From the NCBI RefSeq assembly GCF_003253545.1, contig NZ_QKYV01000004.1, forward strand, positions 186,001 through 250,000: a DNA stretch of 64,000 nt. The letters run 5' to 3'. Numbering within the stretch: position 1 is the stretch's first letter; every line of letters starts with the position of its first letter. Source of the DNA: Mesonia algae. Its GTDB lineage: Bacteria; Bacteroidota; Bacteroidia; Flavobacteriales; Flavobacteriaceae. Positions 1 through 8,552 of the stretch are shown one piece after another. The position numbers and the translations under genes are program-made. Under the pieces are notes generated by a model, which saw only the letters and a list, made by a program, of their open reading frames with translations, was not told the origin of the DNA and ran no database searches.

Positions 1-22
1 TGGCATCCAAAATTTAATACCC

Positions 23-361
23 ATGAAATTAATAGAAAAAGATTTTTATATCATTGTGGAAGATGAAAAAGATGATGTGAAACAATTTGCATCATTTTTG
101 GAAAGCACGGGTTATGAGAATATAAAAGATAAAAATGTAGTTGTAGATATCCAAAAATACGGAGAATTACAGTTACCTGAATTGCTTTCATTCTTATCAC
201 TTTCTAATAAGCATCGTTCTAGCAAACATTCTTTCGTATTGGTAAATGATACGATTATGATAGACGAAGTGCCAGTTGAACTTATTGTGGTGCCAACCTT
301 GTTAGAGGCAGCAGATATAATTCAAATGGAAGAAATAGAACGCGACTTAGAAGCGTTTTAA
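23..361 (+). CDS. STAS-like small cytosolic protein upstream of RNase Z
   Basis: A 112-aa soluble protein with no signal peptide or membrane segment. The alternating hydrophobic strands and acidic helices, and a C-terminal block with VVPTLLEAADII followed by an acidic tail, resemble the short STAS-like proteins that flavobacteria carry directly before RNase Z. These are often mislabelled ribonuclease Z because of that linkage. It has no metal-binding or catalytic residues typical of the metallo-beta-lactamase fold, so it is not an RNase Z fragment. It ends 18 nt before the rnz ATG and is probably co-transcribed with it. A regulatory or anti-sigma-antagonist-like role is only inference; the true function is unknown. 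Confidence 0.75.
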   Translation: MKLIEKDFYIIVEDEKDDVKQFASFLESTGYENIKDKNVVVDIQKYGELQLPELLSFLSLSNKHRSSKHSFVLVNDTIMIDEVPVELIVVPTLLEAADIIQMEEIERDLEAF

Positions 362-379
362 AACCTAAAATTTCCATTG

Positions 380-1288
380 ATGGAAGTCATTATTCTCGGC
401 TGTTATTCTGCCACTCCACGTACGTTCAATCATCCAACCTCTCAGGTTCTAAACATTGCTAATCACTTATTTTTAATTGATTGCGGAGAGGGGACTCAGG
501 TTGAGTTGAGAAGACATCGCGTAAAATTTTCACGAATCAAGCATGTATTTATTTCTCATCTGCATGGAGATCATTTTTTTGGCCTTATCGGACTTATTTC
601 TACTTTTAGCTTATTAGGCCGAGAAACTGATTTGCATATTTATGGCCCAAAGGGAATTAAAGAAATAATTACCCTTCAGTTAAAACTCTCTAAAGCTTGG
701 ACGAGTTACGGCTTATATTTTCATGAACTAACTAGCAAGTCTCCCCAAGTAATTTTTGAAGATGATAAAGTAAGTGTAGAAACTATTCCTTTAGATCATC
801 GAGTATATACTAATGGATTTCTGTTTAAAGAAAAAGAAGGAGATCGCAAATTACTAATGAATGAGGTGCTTAATTACGACATAGATAAAGCTTATTATAG
901 AAGTATTAAAAAAGGGAAAGATGTAATCTTAGATGATGGTACTGTTATAGAAAATAAGTTGCTTACGGGACCTCCGCCACCTACTAAAAGTTATGCATTT
1001 TGTAGTGATACAGCTTATTTGCCATCTATTACAGAACAAATTAAAAAAGTTACCGCCTTGTACCACGAATCTACTTTTTTAGAATCTCACGTGCATTTAT
1101 GTAAATCTACCAAACACTCTACAGCAAAACAAGCAGCACAAATTGCCAGTCAAGCTGAAGCAAAACAACTTATACTAGGTCATTATTCCACTCGCTACGA
1201 TAATATTAATTTATTTAAAGAAGAGGCAAAGGCTTGTTTTGAGAATGTGGTTTTAGCAGAAGATGGAAAAACTATTTCTTTCGATTAA
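380..1288 (+). CDS. rnz: Ribonuclease Z (tRNA 3' endonuclease)
   Basis: Metallo-beta-lactamase-fold endonuclease that trims tRNA 3' trailers. The zinc motif HLHGDH lies at residues 60-65. Further ligand motifs follow: PLDHR, FCSDT (aspartate), HESTF and ILGHYSTRY near the C terminus, in the order expected for the short bacterial RNase Z, and about 302 aa is the usual length. An in-frame TTG lies one codon upstream at 377, but the ATG at 380 gives the standard start (MEVIILG). It follows the STAS-like gene closely. Cytoplasmic and probably essential for tRNAs such as the tRNA-Ser in this window, which does not encode its CCA. Confidence 0.95.
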   Translation: MEVIILGCYSATPRTFNHPTSQVLNIANHLFLIDCGEGTQVELRRHRVKFSRIKHVFISHLHGDHFFGLIGLISTFSLLGRETDLHIYGPKGIKEIITLQLKLSKAWTSYGLYFHELTSKSPQVIFEDDKVSVETIPLDHRVYTNGFLFKEKEGDRKLLMNEVLNYDIDKAYYRSIKKGKDVILDDGTVIENKLLTGPPPPTKSYAFCSDTAYLPSITEQIKKVTALYHESTFLESHVHLCKSTKHSTAKQAAQIASQAEAKQLILGHYSTRYDNINLFKEEAKACFENVVLAEDGKTISFD

Positions 1289-1348
1289 TTTATTGCTAAA
1301 CTTTTAAAATTCTCTTTTTCCCTAAGCTAGATTCTTGTAAATTGCAGT

Positions 1349-1993
1349 ATGGAAAAAGACTTGCAAAACTATCGTAAATCTTACGAAAAATCAGAACTCA
1401 GACTTGATCAACTTCATCGAGATCCTATTTTACTTTTTAAAGATTGGTTTATAGAAGTAGAAAAAGCACAATTAGTAGATGAAGTAAATGCTATGAATAT
1501 AAGTACGGTTGGGGAAGACGGTTTTCCTAAAACACGTATAGTATTGCTTAAAAAGTTTTCTAAAGACGGCTTTGTTTTTTATACTAACTATAAAAGTGAG
1601 AAAGGTTTAGCTATAGAAAAACATCCTAAAGTATGCCTATCTTTTTTTTGGCCTGCAGCCGAAAGACAAGTTATTGTTAAAGGAATTGTAGAAAAAACTT
1701 CGCAAGAGCAATCGAGTAATTATTTTGCTTCTCGCCCTAAAGGCAGTCAAATGGGAGCAATTGTTTCTCCGCAAAGTCAGCCAATTCCTAATAGGGAGTT
1801 TTTAGAAGAAAAGTTAAGCGAATTACAAAAAGAAGAAAGCGAACTTAAGCGCCCAGAGCATTGGGGTGGTTATATTGTAAAACCTCATGAAATTGAGTTT
1901 TGGCAAGGAAGAGCTAATAGGCTTCACGATAGATTTTTATATACCTTAGATTCAAAAACTAATGATTGGAATATCGTTCGTTTAGCACCATAA
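1349..1993 (+). CDS. pdxH: Pyridoxamine/pyridoxine 5'-phosphate oxidase
   Basis: FMN-dependent oxidase that makes pyridoxal 5'-phosphate from PNP or PMP, the last step of vitamin B6 salvage and synthesis. The 214-aa protein has the N-terminal FMN-binding split-barrel (TRIVLLKKF, FYTNYKSEKG, FFWP), the PxSQP segment and the C-terminal PdxH signature with WQGRANRLHDRF near residues 184-196. Length and motif order match the family. It starts 60 nt after rnz and is followed 3 nt later by the SixA gene, suggesting an operon running into the polyphosphate genes. The PLP-dependent GlyA is also encoded in this window. Confidence 0.95.
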   Translation: MEKDLQNYRKSYEKSELRLDQLHRDPILLFKDWFIEVEKAQLVDEVNAMNISTVGEDGFPKTRIVLLKKFSKDGFVFYTNYKSEKGLAIEKHPKVCLSFFWPAAERQVIVKGIVEKTSQEQSSNYFASRPKGSQMGAIVSPQSQPIPNREFLEEKLSELQKEESELKRPEHWGGYIVKPHEIEFWQGRANRLHDRFLYTLDSKTNDWNIVRLAP

Positions 1994-1996
1994 TTT

Positions 1997-2482
1997 ATGA
2001 AAACACTTATCTTAGTAAGACACGGAAAATCATCTTGGAAAAATGATTTACCAGATCATGAGCGTCCGCTTAAAAAGAGAGCTTTCAAGGATGCTAATCT
2101 GGTTATAAATGCCCTTAAGCTTCAAAAACAATATCACCCAAGAGTTTTTTCAAGTAGCGCGGTAAGAGCTTTAACTACTGCGCGATTATTTAAGGATGCT
2201 ATACAAATTCCAGAAGATCAATTTTCAGTAAAAAAAGAACTTTATACATTTGAAGAGGAGGATTTATTAAGTTTTGTTAGAAACTGTGATGATCATATAG
2301 AAACGCTCATGCTTTTTGGTCATAATCCCGCTATGACGAATTTAATTAATGATTTAGGAGATGAATATTTAGATAATTTGCCTACTACAGGATTAGTAAT
2401 TTTGCAATTTAATACCACTTCTTGGAAAGATATAAAAGCAGGAAAAACCTTATTAAAATTATTCCCGAAGACTTTTAGGTAA
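1997..2482 (+). CDS. sixA: SixA-like phosphohistidine phosphatase (histidine phosphatase superfamily)
   Basis: A 161-aa member of the phosphoglycerate mutase-like histidine phosphatases. The catalytic RHG motif lies at residues 8-10 (LVRHGKSSW), and the second catalytic histidine is in FGHNPAMT near residue 108. It is short, like SixA of E. coli, and lacks the insertions of sugar-phosphate mutases. Its stop codon shares one base with the ppk1 start (TAATG at 2480-2484), so the two are translationally coupled. Because PPK1 works through phosphohistidine, a role in removing phosphate from histidine near polyphosphate metabolism is plausible but inferred. The substrate is unknown. Confidence 0.85.
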   Translation: MKTLILVRHGKSSWKNDLPDHERPLKKRAFKDANLVINALKLQKQYHPRVFSSSAVRALTTARLFKDAIQIPEDQFSVKKELYTFEEEDLLSFVRNCDDHIETLMLFGHNPAMTNLINDLGDEYLDNLPTTGLVILQFNTTSWKDIKAGKTLLKLFPKTFR

Positions 2483-4554
2483 TGCAACATAAAAATACAT
2501 ACAATAATAGAGAGATTAGTTGGTTGCAGTTTAATGCAAGAGTTTTGCAAGAAGCCGCAGATGAGAGTGTACCGTTAATTGAACGATTACGATTTCTCGG
2601 AATTTTCTCTAATAACCTCGATGAGTTTTTTAAGGTTCGATATGCTACGGTAAAGCGTATTACTCAAGCAGGAAAAGGAGCTAGAAAAGCCCTTGGCGGA
2701 ATTACTGCAGGGAAACTTTTAAAGCAAATAACACAGATTGTCATAGATCAACAATCTCGCAGTTTAGAAATATTACATGATATTCAACGAGAACTAACAG
2801 ATCACAATATCTTTATAATCCGTGAAAACGAGGTAACCGATCAACAAGCGCAATTCTTAAAAGATTATTTTCTACAAAAAATAAGTCCGGCTCTAGTCAC
2901 AATTTTACTCAATGATCTAGAGGAGATTCCGCGCTTAAAAGATAGTGCGGCATATTTGGCTGTGAAGATGATTTTAAATACCCAACATAACGGAAAGGTA
3001 GATGAAAAGCAGTACATTCTTATAGAGATACCTAGGGGAATTGATCGTTTTGTAGAAATTCCTTCAGAAGACGACAAGAAATACATTATAATTCTAGATG
3101 ATCTCATTAGATATAACTTACAAAGTATCTTCAATATTTTTGATTACAAAAGTATTTCGGCTCATATGATTAAAATCACCCGTGATGCCGAATTAGATAT
3201 GGCGGGGGATTTAAGTAAAAGTTATATAGAAAAACTATTGTCTAGTGTAAAAGATAGAATTGAAGGTCAGCCTGTAAGATTTGTATACGATAAAAACATT
3301 GAGCCAGATACCTTACACTTTTTACTATCAAAAATGGGGATTGATGATTCAGATAGTTTAATTCCTGGTGGGCGATACCATAATCGAAGAGATTATATGA
3401 AATTCCCAAGCCTGGGAGCTAAGAATTTGTTATACAAAAAATACAGTCCGCTTCCCGTTAAAGGCTTAAGCTTACAAGGAAGTTTGTTACAAAAAATTGC
3501 CGAAAAAGATTATTTACAATATACACCCTATCATACCTTTTCCTACACAGTAAAATTTTTGAGAGAAGCTGCTTTAGATCCTAAAGTGCAAACTATTAAA
3601 ATTACAATTTACCGTCTAGCGGAAATTTCACATATCGCAAGTTCGCTTATCAATGCCGTTAAAAATGGAAAAAGTGTCACCGTTTCGATTGAGTTAAGAG
3701 CACGTTTTGATGAAGCAAATAATATTCGCTATGCAGAGCAAATGCAACAAGAAGGCGTGAAACTTATTTTTGGTGTACCTGGGCTTAAAGTCCATTGTAA
3801 AGCTTGTGTAATTGAACGTTTAGAAAATAAAAAATTAAAAAAATACGGCTTTATAAGTACCGGGAATTTTAACGAAAATACCGCAAAGCTATATACAGAT
3901 TATACTTTGTTTACGGCAAATTCTTCTATATTAAAGGAAGTAAATAAAGTGTTTGATTTTTTTGAAATTAATTATAAAATCAATAAGTACAAGCATCTTA
4001 TTGTTTCCCCACATTACTCTAGATCTACTTTTGAGAGTTTGATCAATACCGAAATAAAAAATGCCAAACAAAATCTACCTAGTGGAATTCGTTTAAAGCT
4101 TAATAGTCTTTCAGATTACAAGCTTATTGATAAGCTTTATGAAGCAAGTAGAGCAGGAGTTAAAATTAAATTGATTGTTAGAGGTATTTGTTGTTTAATT
4201 CCTGGAGTGGAAGGAATGAGCGAAAATATTGAAGCTATAAGTATTATAGATAAGCATTTAGAGCATCCTAGGCTATTTATTTTTGAAAATGCAGGAGAAC
4301 AGAAAATATATATTTCTTCAGCCGATTGGATGACAAGAAATGTGGACTATCGAGTAGAAATTTCATGTCCTATATATCAAGAAGATATTCAAGAAGAGTT
4401 GGTAAAAACCTTTGAAATTAGTTGGAACGATAATGTAAAAGCAAGATGTTTTTCAAGTGAAACTGAAAATGCTTATATAAAAAATGACCAACCCAAGTTA
4501 AGAAGTCAGTTTGCTACTTACGATTATTATTTAGAAAATTTAGCTAAGAATTAA
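2482..4554 (+). CDS. ppk1: Polyphosphate kinase 1
   Basis: Makes inorganic polyphosphate from the gamma phosphate of ATP, through a phosphohistidine intermediate. The 690-aa length and domain order fit PPK1: an N-terminal domain starting NREISWLQFNARVL, then the head domain, then two phospholipase-D-like C-terminal domains. The likely phosphorylated histidine is in VHCKACVI near residue 438, followed by the STGNFNENTAKLY motif. A second HPRLFIF-type motif appears in the last third. It overlaps sixA by one base and is followed by the exopolyphosphatase gene 14 nt downstream, giving a phosphatase-kinase-phosphatase cluster. Confidence 0.97.
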   Translation: MQHKNTYNNREISWLQFNARVLQEAADESVPLIERLRFLGIFSNNLDEFFKVRYATVKRITQAGKGARKALGGITAGKLLKQITQIVIDQQSRSLEILHDIQRELTDHNIFIIRENEVTDQQAQFLKDYFLQKISPALVTILLNDLEEIPRLKDSAAYLAVKMILNTQHNGKVDEKQYILIEIPRGIDRFVEIPSEDDKKYIIILDDLIRYNLQSIFNIFDYKSISAHMIKITRDAELDMAGDLSKSYIEKLLSSVKDRIEGQPVRFVYDKNIEPDTLHFLLSKMGIDDSDSLIPGGRYHNRRDYMKFPSLGAKNLLYKKYSPLPVKGLSLQGSLLQKIAEKDYLQYTPYHTFSYTVKFLREAALDPKVQTIKITIYRLAEISHIASSLINAVKNGKSVTVSIELRARFDEANNIRYAEQMQQEGVKLIFGVPGLKVHCKACVIERLENKKLKKYGFISTGNFNENTAKLYTDYTLFTANSSILKEVNKVFDFFEINYKINKYKHLIVSPHYSRSTFESLINTEIKNAKQNLPSGIRLKLNSLSDYKLIDKLYEASRAGVKIKLIVRGICCLIPGVEGMSENIEAISIIDKHLEHPRLFIFENAGEQKIYISSADWMTRNVDYRVEISCPIYQEDIQEELVKTFEISWNDNVKARCFSSETENAYIKNDQPKLRSQFATYDYYLENLAKN

Positions 4555-4568
4555 AAGACAGAACATAC

Positions 4569-5468
4569 GTGTTAATTATTAAAAAATATGCAGCAATCGA
4601 TATAGGCTCTAATGCCGTTAGATTGTTAATTTCTACCATTACAGAACCAGAAGATAAAGATCCAACGTTCAAAAAAACCTCACTCGTTCGAGTTCCCATA
4701 AGGTTAGGAGAAGATGTTTTTGTAAACGGTAAAATCTCTGCATTTAATATGATGCGTATGCGAGATACCATGAAAGCCTTTAATTTGCTTATGAAATCTC
4801 ATCAAATAGAGCGTTATAAAGCTTGTGCAACATCAGCCATGCGAGACGCTAAGAACGGACAAGAATTAGCAAAAATTGTCAAAGAAGAATCAAGTATAGA
4901 CATTGAAATTATAGATGGTGAGCATGAAGCAGCTATCATTGCGGCGACAGATTTGCATACACTTATTCAGGATGATAAAACATATCTTTATGTAGATGTA
5001 GGAGGAGGTAGTACCGAGTTTACGCTTTACGCGGAAGGTAAAACGATAGCGTCAAAATCTTTTAAATTAGGAACTGTTCGTATTCTTAACGATATGATTG
5101 AACCTAATATATGGGAAGAAGTTGAAGCTTGGATTAAAAAAGAAACAAAAAATTATACTAAGATATCACTTATAGGTTCTGGAGGAAATATCAATAATAT
5201 TTTTAAAAGTAGTGGAAAAAAAATGGGAAAACCTTTGTCCTATTTTTATCTGAGCTCTTATTATCAATTGCTTAATTCCCTCACCTACGAAGAAAGAATA
5301 TCGCAGCTAAATCTAAATACCGATAGAGCCGATGTTATTATCCCAGCCACCAAAATTTACCTTTCTGCGATGAAGTGGAGTCGAGCAAGGAAAGTATATG
5401 TTCCTAAAATTGGACTTTCAGATGGAATTATAAAATCACTTTATAATGACGAAAAGGCAAAGGAGTGA
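4569..5468 (+). CDS. ppx: Exopolyphosphatase (Ppx/GppA family)
   Basis: A 299-aa ASKHA-fold phosphatase that releases phosphate from polyphosphate ends (or pppGpp in GppA-type members). The phosphate-1 motif DIGSNAVRLL lies at residues 10-19 and the phosphate-2 motif DVGGGSTEF near 144. It is the short form, without the C-terminal HD domain of E. coli Ppx. The start is a GTG at 4569; no in-frame ATG exists before the DIGSN motif. It lies directly after ppk1, so synthesis and breakdown of polyphosphate are linked. It abuts the convergent miaE stop with no gap. Confidence 0.93.
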   Translation: MLIIKKYAAIDIGSNAVRLLISTITEPEDKDPTFKKTSLVRVPIRLGEDVFVNGKISAFNMMRMRDTMKAFNLLMKSHQIERYKACATSAMRDAKNGQELAKIVKEESSIDIEIIDGEHEAAIIAATDLHTLIQDDKTYLYVDVGGGSTEFTLYAEGKTIASKSFKLGTVRILNDMIEPNIWEEVEAWIKKETKNYTKISLIGSGGNINNIFKSSGKKMGKPLSYFYLSSYYQLLNSLTYEERISQLNLNTDRADVIIPATKIYLSAMKWSRARKVYVPKIGLSDGIIKSLYNDEKAKE

Positions 5469-6053
5469 TTAACCGTGAATACTTTCTTTTTTGCTCAAAT
5501 CTTGCATGATTTTAGCTTCGTACTCTAATAGAGATTGCCATTTTTCGTCTACCTGTTCACGGTCTCCATATTGGCGTGCAAAATTGAGAAACATAGTGTA
5601 ATGATTAGCTTCACTAATCATTAGCTTTTTATAAAAAATACGTAAATCTTTATCGTTTAATTCTTCCGATAATAGTTTAAATCTTTCGCAACTTCTGGCT
5701 TCAATTAATGCAGCATATAACAGTCGATGTACCATTTGGTCAATTCTGCTTCCGCCTTTAGGGAAAAATTTGAGCAATTGTAGAACATACTCATCCTTAC
5801 GATCCCTTCCCATTTCATAGCCACGTTTTAAAAGTTCCTCATGCACCATTTTAAAATGACTCATTTCTTCTTGTACTAAATCTATCATAGCTTGAGTAAG
5901 CTCTGTGAATTCAGGGAAACTTACAATTAAAGAAATAGCTGTAGAAGCTGCTTTTTGCTCACAATAAGCGTGATCAATTAAAATTTCTTTTAAGTTTTTT
6001 TCAGCAATATTTACCCAACGAGGATCTGTAGGAAGTTTTAAACCAAGCATCAT
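5469..6053 (-). CDS. miaE: tRNA-(ms2io6A) hydroxylase
   Basis: Diiron monooxygenase that hydroxylates the isopentenyl group of ms2i6A-37 in tRNAs that read U-starting codons. The 194-aa all-helical protein shows the ferritin-like pattern of carboxylate and histidine ligands: HAYCEQKA, QEEMSHFKMVHEE, EARSCERF and SEANHYTMF. The first Met is part of an ATGATG, so a start 3 nt later is equally possible. It overlaps the upstream dnaX stop by 4 nt (ATGA), implying translational coupling with dnaX. Confidence 0.93.
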   Translation of the reverse strand: MMLGLKLPTDPRWVNIAEKNLKEILIDHAYCEQKAASTAISLIVSFPEFTELTQAMIDLVQEEMSHFKMVHEELLKRGYEMGRDRKDEYVLQLLKFFPKGGSRIDQMVHRLLYAALIEARSCERFKLLSEELNDKDLRIFYKKLMISEANHYTMFLNFARQYGDREQVDEKWQSLLEYEAKIMQDLSKKESIHG

Positions 6054-7762
6054 TTTATATCTAAATCAAAGGTTTTACGTAGTTTTTCGAGCATAGGATT
6101 CTTTTCGGCCATTTTATCAAATTTTTCTCTTCCTGTAAAAGCATATTTCTTTGCAACCGCTTCATTTACATCAATTTCAAGATCGACGTAAGAATTGTTT
6201 AGTCGCTTTCTTAAATATTTAATGACAGGACCTTTTGCTCTTTCTAATTCTACTTTCATGGTAGAATTTGGCAATGTGATGTTGAAAATCTTATTTTTTA
6301 TTACAGGTGTATCTGTATCTAATATAGAAGCTAATATTTTCTGTCCGTTTTTTTGAAGTCTTTGTACATATTCATTCCAGGCAGCTAAAGCTTGCGTTTC
6401 AGTAAAGTTTTCGTCTAATTTTACCTCCTCTTTGGCGACTTTTTCTTTCTTTTGGGCTTCTATTTCTTTTTTACGTTGAATACTTTTTATAGAAAGACCA
6501 GAGGTTTTTTTCTTTAGAGTTTTCGCTTCCGCGGAAGCGTTAACAGGAGGAGCTTTTTCTTCTACAAGAGCGGGCTCAGTATTCTTTGTATTATTGGTAG
6601 CATTTTTAGGGTGCTCATTAGTGACAATGACTTCTTTAGAGGCCGGAGTAATGGAAACAAAGTTCTTGGCAGGAATTATAAAGTGCTTAGACTTTTTTTT
6701 TTCTCCATCGAAAGTGATGGAGGCCAATTGCATTAAGCAAAGTTCGACGAGTAAACGTTGATTTTTACTCGAACGATATTTAAGATCACATTCATTGGCG
6801 AGTTCTATAGCTTGCAGTAAGAAACTCTGACTCGCTTTTTGTGATTGCTCAAAATATTTCGCTTTAGTTTCTTCTCCAACTTCTAACAAGGCGATAGTAG
6901 ATTGGTCTTTACAAACTAATAAGTCTCTAAAGTGTGAAGCTAAGCCGGCAATAAAGTGATTTCCGTCAAATCCTTTTGCTAAAATCTCATTAAACTGAAT
7001 AAGAAGTTCTGGAATTTTATTTTCTAAAATATAGTTTGTAGAAGTAAAATAGACTTCGTAATCTAAAACATTTAGATTCTCTGTGACCGCTTCTCGTGTA
7101 AGCTTATTCCCAGAAAAACTAATTACCCTATCATAGATAGAAAGGGCATCTCGCATAGCACCATCTGCTTTTTGCGCAATAATATGTAATGCATCATCTT
7201 CTGCTTCTACACCTTCATTTTTAGCAATTCCAGATAAATATTCTTTAGCATCACTTACTGTAATTCTTTTGAAATCAAAAATTTGACATCTAGAAAGAAT
7301 AGTAGGTATGATTTTATGCTTCTCTGTAGTTGCTAAGATAAAAATAGCGTGTTTTGGAGGTTCTTCTAATGTTTTTAAAAAAGCATTAAAAGCCGATGAA
7401 GAAAGCATGTGTACCTCATCTATAATATATACCTTATAAGACCCTACCTGTGGCGGGATTCTTACTTGATCTATTAAATTACGAATATCATCTACCGAAT
7501 TATTAGATGCAGCATCTAATTCAAAAATATTAAAAGCAAAATCCTCTTGCTTATTTTCGGTAGCTTGTTGATTAATTTTTTTTGCTAATATTCTAGCACA
7601 AGTTGTTTTTCCAACTCCTCTAGGACCTGTAAATAAAAGTGCTTGTGCTAAATGGTTATTTTTTATAGCATTTTCTAACGTATTGGTAATAGCCTTTTGG
7701 CCAACTACATCGGCAAAAGTTTCGGGTCTATATTTTCTGGCAGATACTATAAAATGTTCCAT
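6050..7762 (-). CDS. dnaX: DNA polymerase III tau/gamma subunit, zinc module absent
   Basis: Clamp-loader ATPase subunit of the replisome, 570 aa. An AAA+ domain comes first: Walker A GPRGVGKTT at residues 46-54, Walker B IIDEVHML near 114-120, sensor ILATTEKHKI and arginine-finger region SRCQIF. The collar domain III follows, then a charged linker and a C-terminal tau-like region. Between Walker A and ELDAASNN, where most bacterial DnaX proteins carry four zinc-binding cysteines, the segment KKINQQATENKQEDFAF contains none. I recall this as general in Flavobacteriaceae. The linker (about residue 410) contains a copy of the iterated palindrome encoding ASAEA. Upstream is a -7 box so close to the ATG that the mRNA may be leaderless. 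Confidence 0.96.
   Translation of the reverse strand: MEHFIVSARKYRPETFADVVGQKAITNTLENAIKNNHLAQALLFTGPRGVGKTTCARILAKKINQQATENKQEDFAFNIFELDAASNNSVDDIRNLIDQVRIPPQVGSYKVYIIDEVHMLSSSAFNAFLKTLEEPPKHAIFILATTEKHKIIPTILSRCQIFDFKRITVSDAKEYLSGIAKNEGVEAEDDALHIIAQKADGAMRDALSIYDRVISFSGNKLTREAVTENLNVLDYEVYFTSTNYILENKIPELLIQFNEILAKGFDGNHFIAGLASHFRDLLVCKDQSTIALLEVGEETKAKYFEQSQKASQSFLLQAIELANECDLKYRSSKNQRLLVELCLMQLASITFDGEKKKSKHFIIPAKNFVSITPASKEVIVTNEHPKNATNNTKNTEPALVEEKAPPVNASAEAKTLKKKTSGLSIKSIQRKKEIEAQKKEKVAKEEVKLDENFTETQALAAWNEYVQRLQKNGQKILASILDTDTPVIKNKIFNITLPNSTMKVELERAKGPVIKYLRKRLNNSYVDLEIDVNEAVAKKYAFTGREKFDKMAEKNPMLEKLRKTFDLDIK
6524..6539. repeat. Iterated palindrome copy 1 (perfect 16 bp)
   Basis: CGCTTCCGCGGAAGCG, identical to its reverse complement. 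It lies in the dnaX linker and is read there as A-S-A-E-A. It stands out as GC-rich in AT-rich surroundings. Confidence 0.9.
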
Positions 7763-7768
7763 CGCTTA

Positions 7769-7776
7769 CAAAGATA
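7769..7776 (-). promoter_or_regulatory. -7 box of the dnaX promoter
   Basis: On the minus strand this reads TATCTTTG, matching the Bacteroidetes -7 consensus TAnnTTTG. It ends only 6 nt before the dnaX ATG at 7762, so the transcript would start at or next to the start codon. No clear TTTG -33 element was seen at the right distance. Confidence 0.5.
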
Positions 7777-7854
7777 AAAATAGGGGGGTGAATTTACTTA
7801 TAAGTGGAGTGTTTTTTTTATTGGAGTTATTCACAATTTTCAATTGGGAAAAAC

Positions 7855-7862
7855 TATATTTG
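7855..7862 (+). promoter_or_regulatory. -7 box of the RNase P RNA promoter
   Basis: TATATTTG, a good match to TAnnTTTG, ending 6 nt before the first base of helix P1 of the RNase P RNA. That is the expected spacing to the transcription start. The -33 element is not obvious. Confidence 0.65.
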
Positions 7863-7867
7863 CTGTC

Positions 7868-8167
7868 TAAGCAGACCGCCTTATCGCTCTATTTATAGAG
7901 AGGAAAGTCCGGACACCACAGAGAAGCATAGCGGCTAACAGCCGCCAATATCATTTTTGGTATTAGGACAAGTGCAGCAGAAAGAATGTACAGGTAATGC
8001 TGTAGTGAAACCAGGTAAACTCTATGCGGTGCAATGTCATGTAAACCAATGTTTGAGGGTGCTCGCCCGATGTTGGAGGGTAGGCAGCTAGAGGTTTTTG
8101 GCAACAAAAACCCCAGATAAATGATAAGGGCCTTTTAGGTACAGAATCCGGCTTATAGGTCTGCTTT
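7868..8167 (+). ncRNA. rnpB: RNase P RNA, bacterial type A
   Basis: Catalytic RNA of RNase P, which cuts tRNA 5' leaders. Universal signatures are present in order: GAGGAAAGTCCGGAC at 7900-7914 (CR-I), the AGATAAATGAT region at 8115-8125 and ACAGAATCCGGCTTATAG at 8141-8158 (CR-V). The ends close a terminal P1 helix: AAGCAGACC at 7869-7877 pairs perfectly with GGTCTGCTT at 8158-8166, and a T run follows as terminator. The size of about 300 nt is short for type A and probably reflects reduced peripheral helices. It is divergent from dnaX and convergent with the gene at 8170. Confidence 0.95.
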
Positions 8168-8169
8168 TT

Positions 8170-8547
8170 TTAAATTGTTTCTTCCACCCAATTTATAGCA
8201 CTTTCAATTTCCATAAACACATTAAAAGGTTTATTGTAAAATCTTTTTTCATATAGAGCCATATCTTTTTGACTTTGACTTTTGCAAACTATAGCAAATG
8301 CAGATAGATTTTTATATTGCGCGGTTGTGTAATAGGTAAGCGGATTTATAGAGTAGGCATTTACGCGATTTGCTATATAACCGAATTTTGTATTGGGATA
8401 GTATTTGTCAAATAAATCGCTAAACCAATCTATATGTTCATGATCTAGGGCAAGACCTTCTGTAATAGTAGATATTGCGTAAGATTCGTAAATTTCTATA
8501 GTGGTAATTTCATTAGAAATTACAGTTATGGGTGAAGTGCGAGACAT
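8170..8547 (-). CDS. Conserved hypothetical protein, flavobacterial
   Basis: A 125-aa soluble protein with no signal peptide and no motif I can assign. Its mix of predicted strands and helices (an isoleucine-rich N-terminal strand region, then DWFSDLFDKYYP and a C-terminal INWVEETI helix) recalls the STAS/SpoIIAA-like folds of similar-sized flavobacterial proteins, but this is a weak impression. It starts 5 nt downstream of the rsmD stop on the same strand, so it is the last gene of a cluster with rsmD and DUF3822. Its stop lies just after the rnpB T run. Confidence 0.75.
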   Translation of the reverse strand: MSRTSPITVISNEITTIEIYESYAISTITEGLALDHEHIDWFSDLFDKYYPNTKFGYIANRVNAYSINPLTYYTTAQYKNLSAFAIVCKSQSQKDMALYEKRFYNKPFNVFMEIESAINWVEETI

Positions 8548-8552
8548 CTTTT

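Noticed and set aside
7889-8107. Minus-strand ORF of 72 codons
   Set aside because: It lies entirely inside the RNase P RNA and is antisense to it; not a gene.
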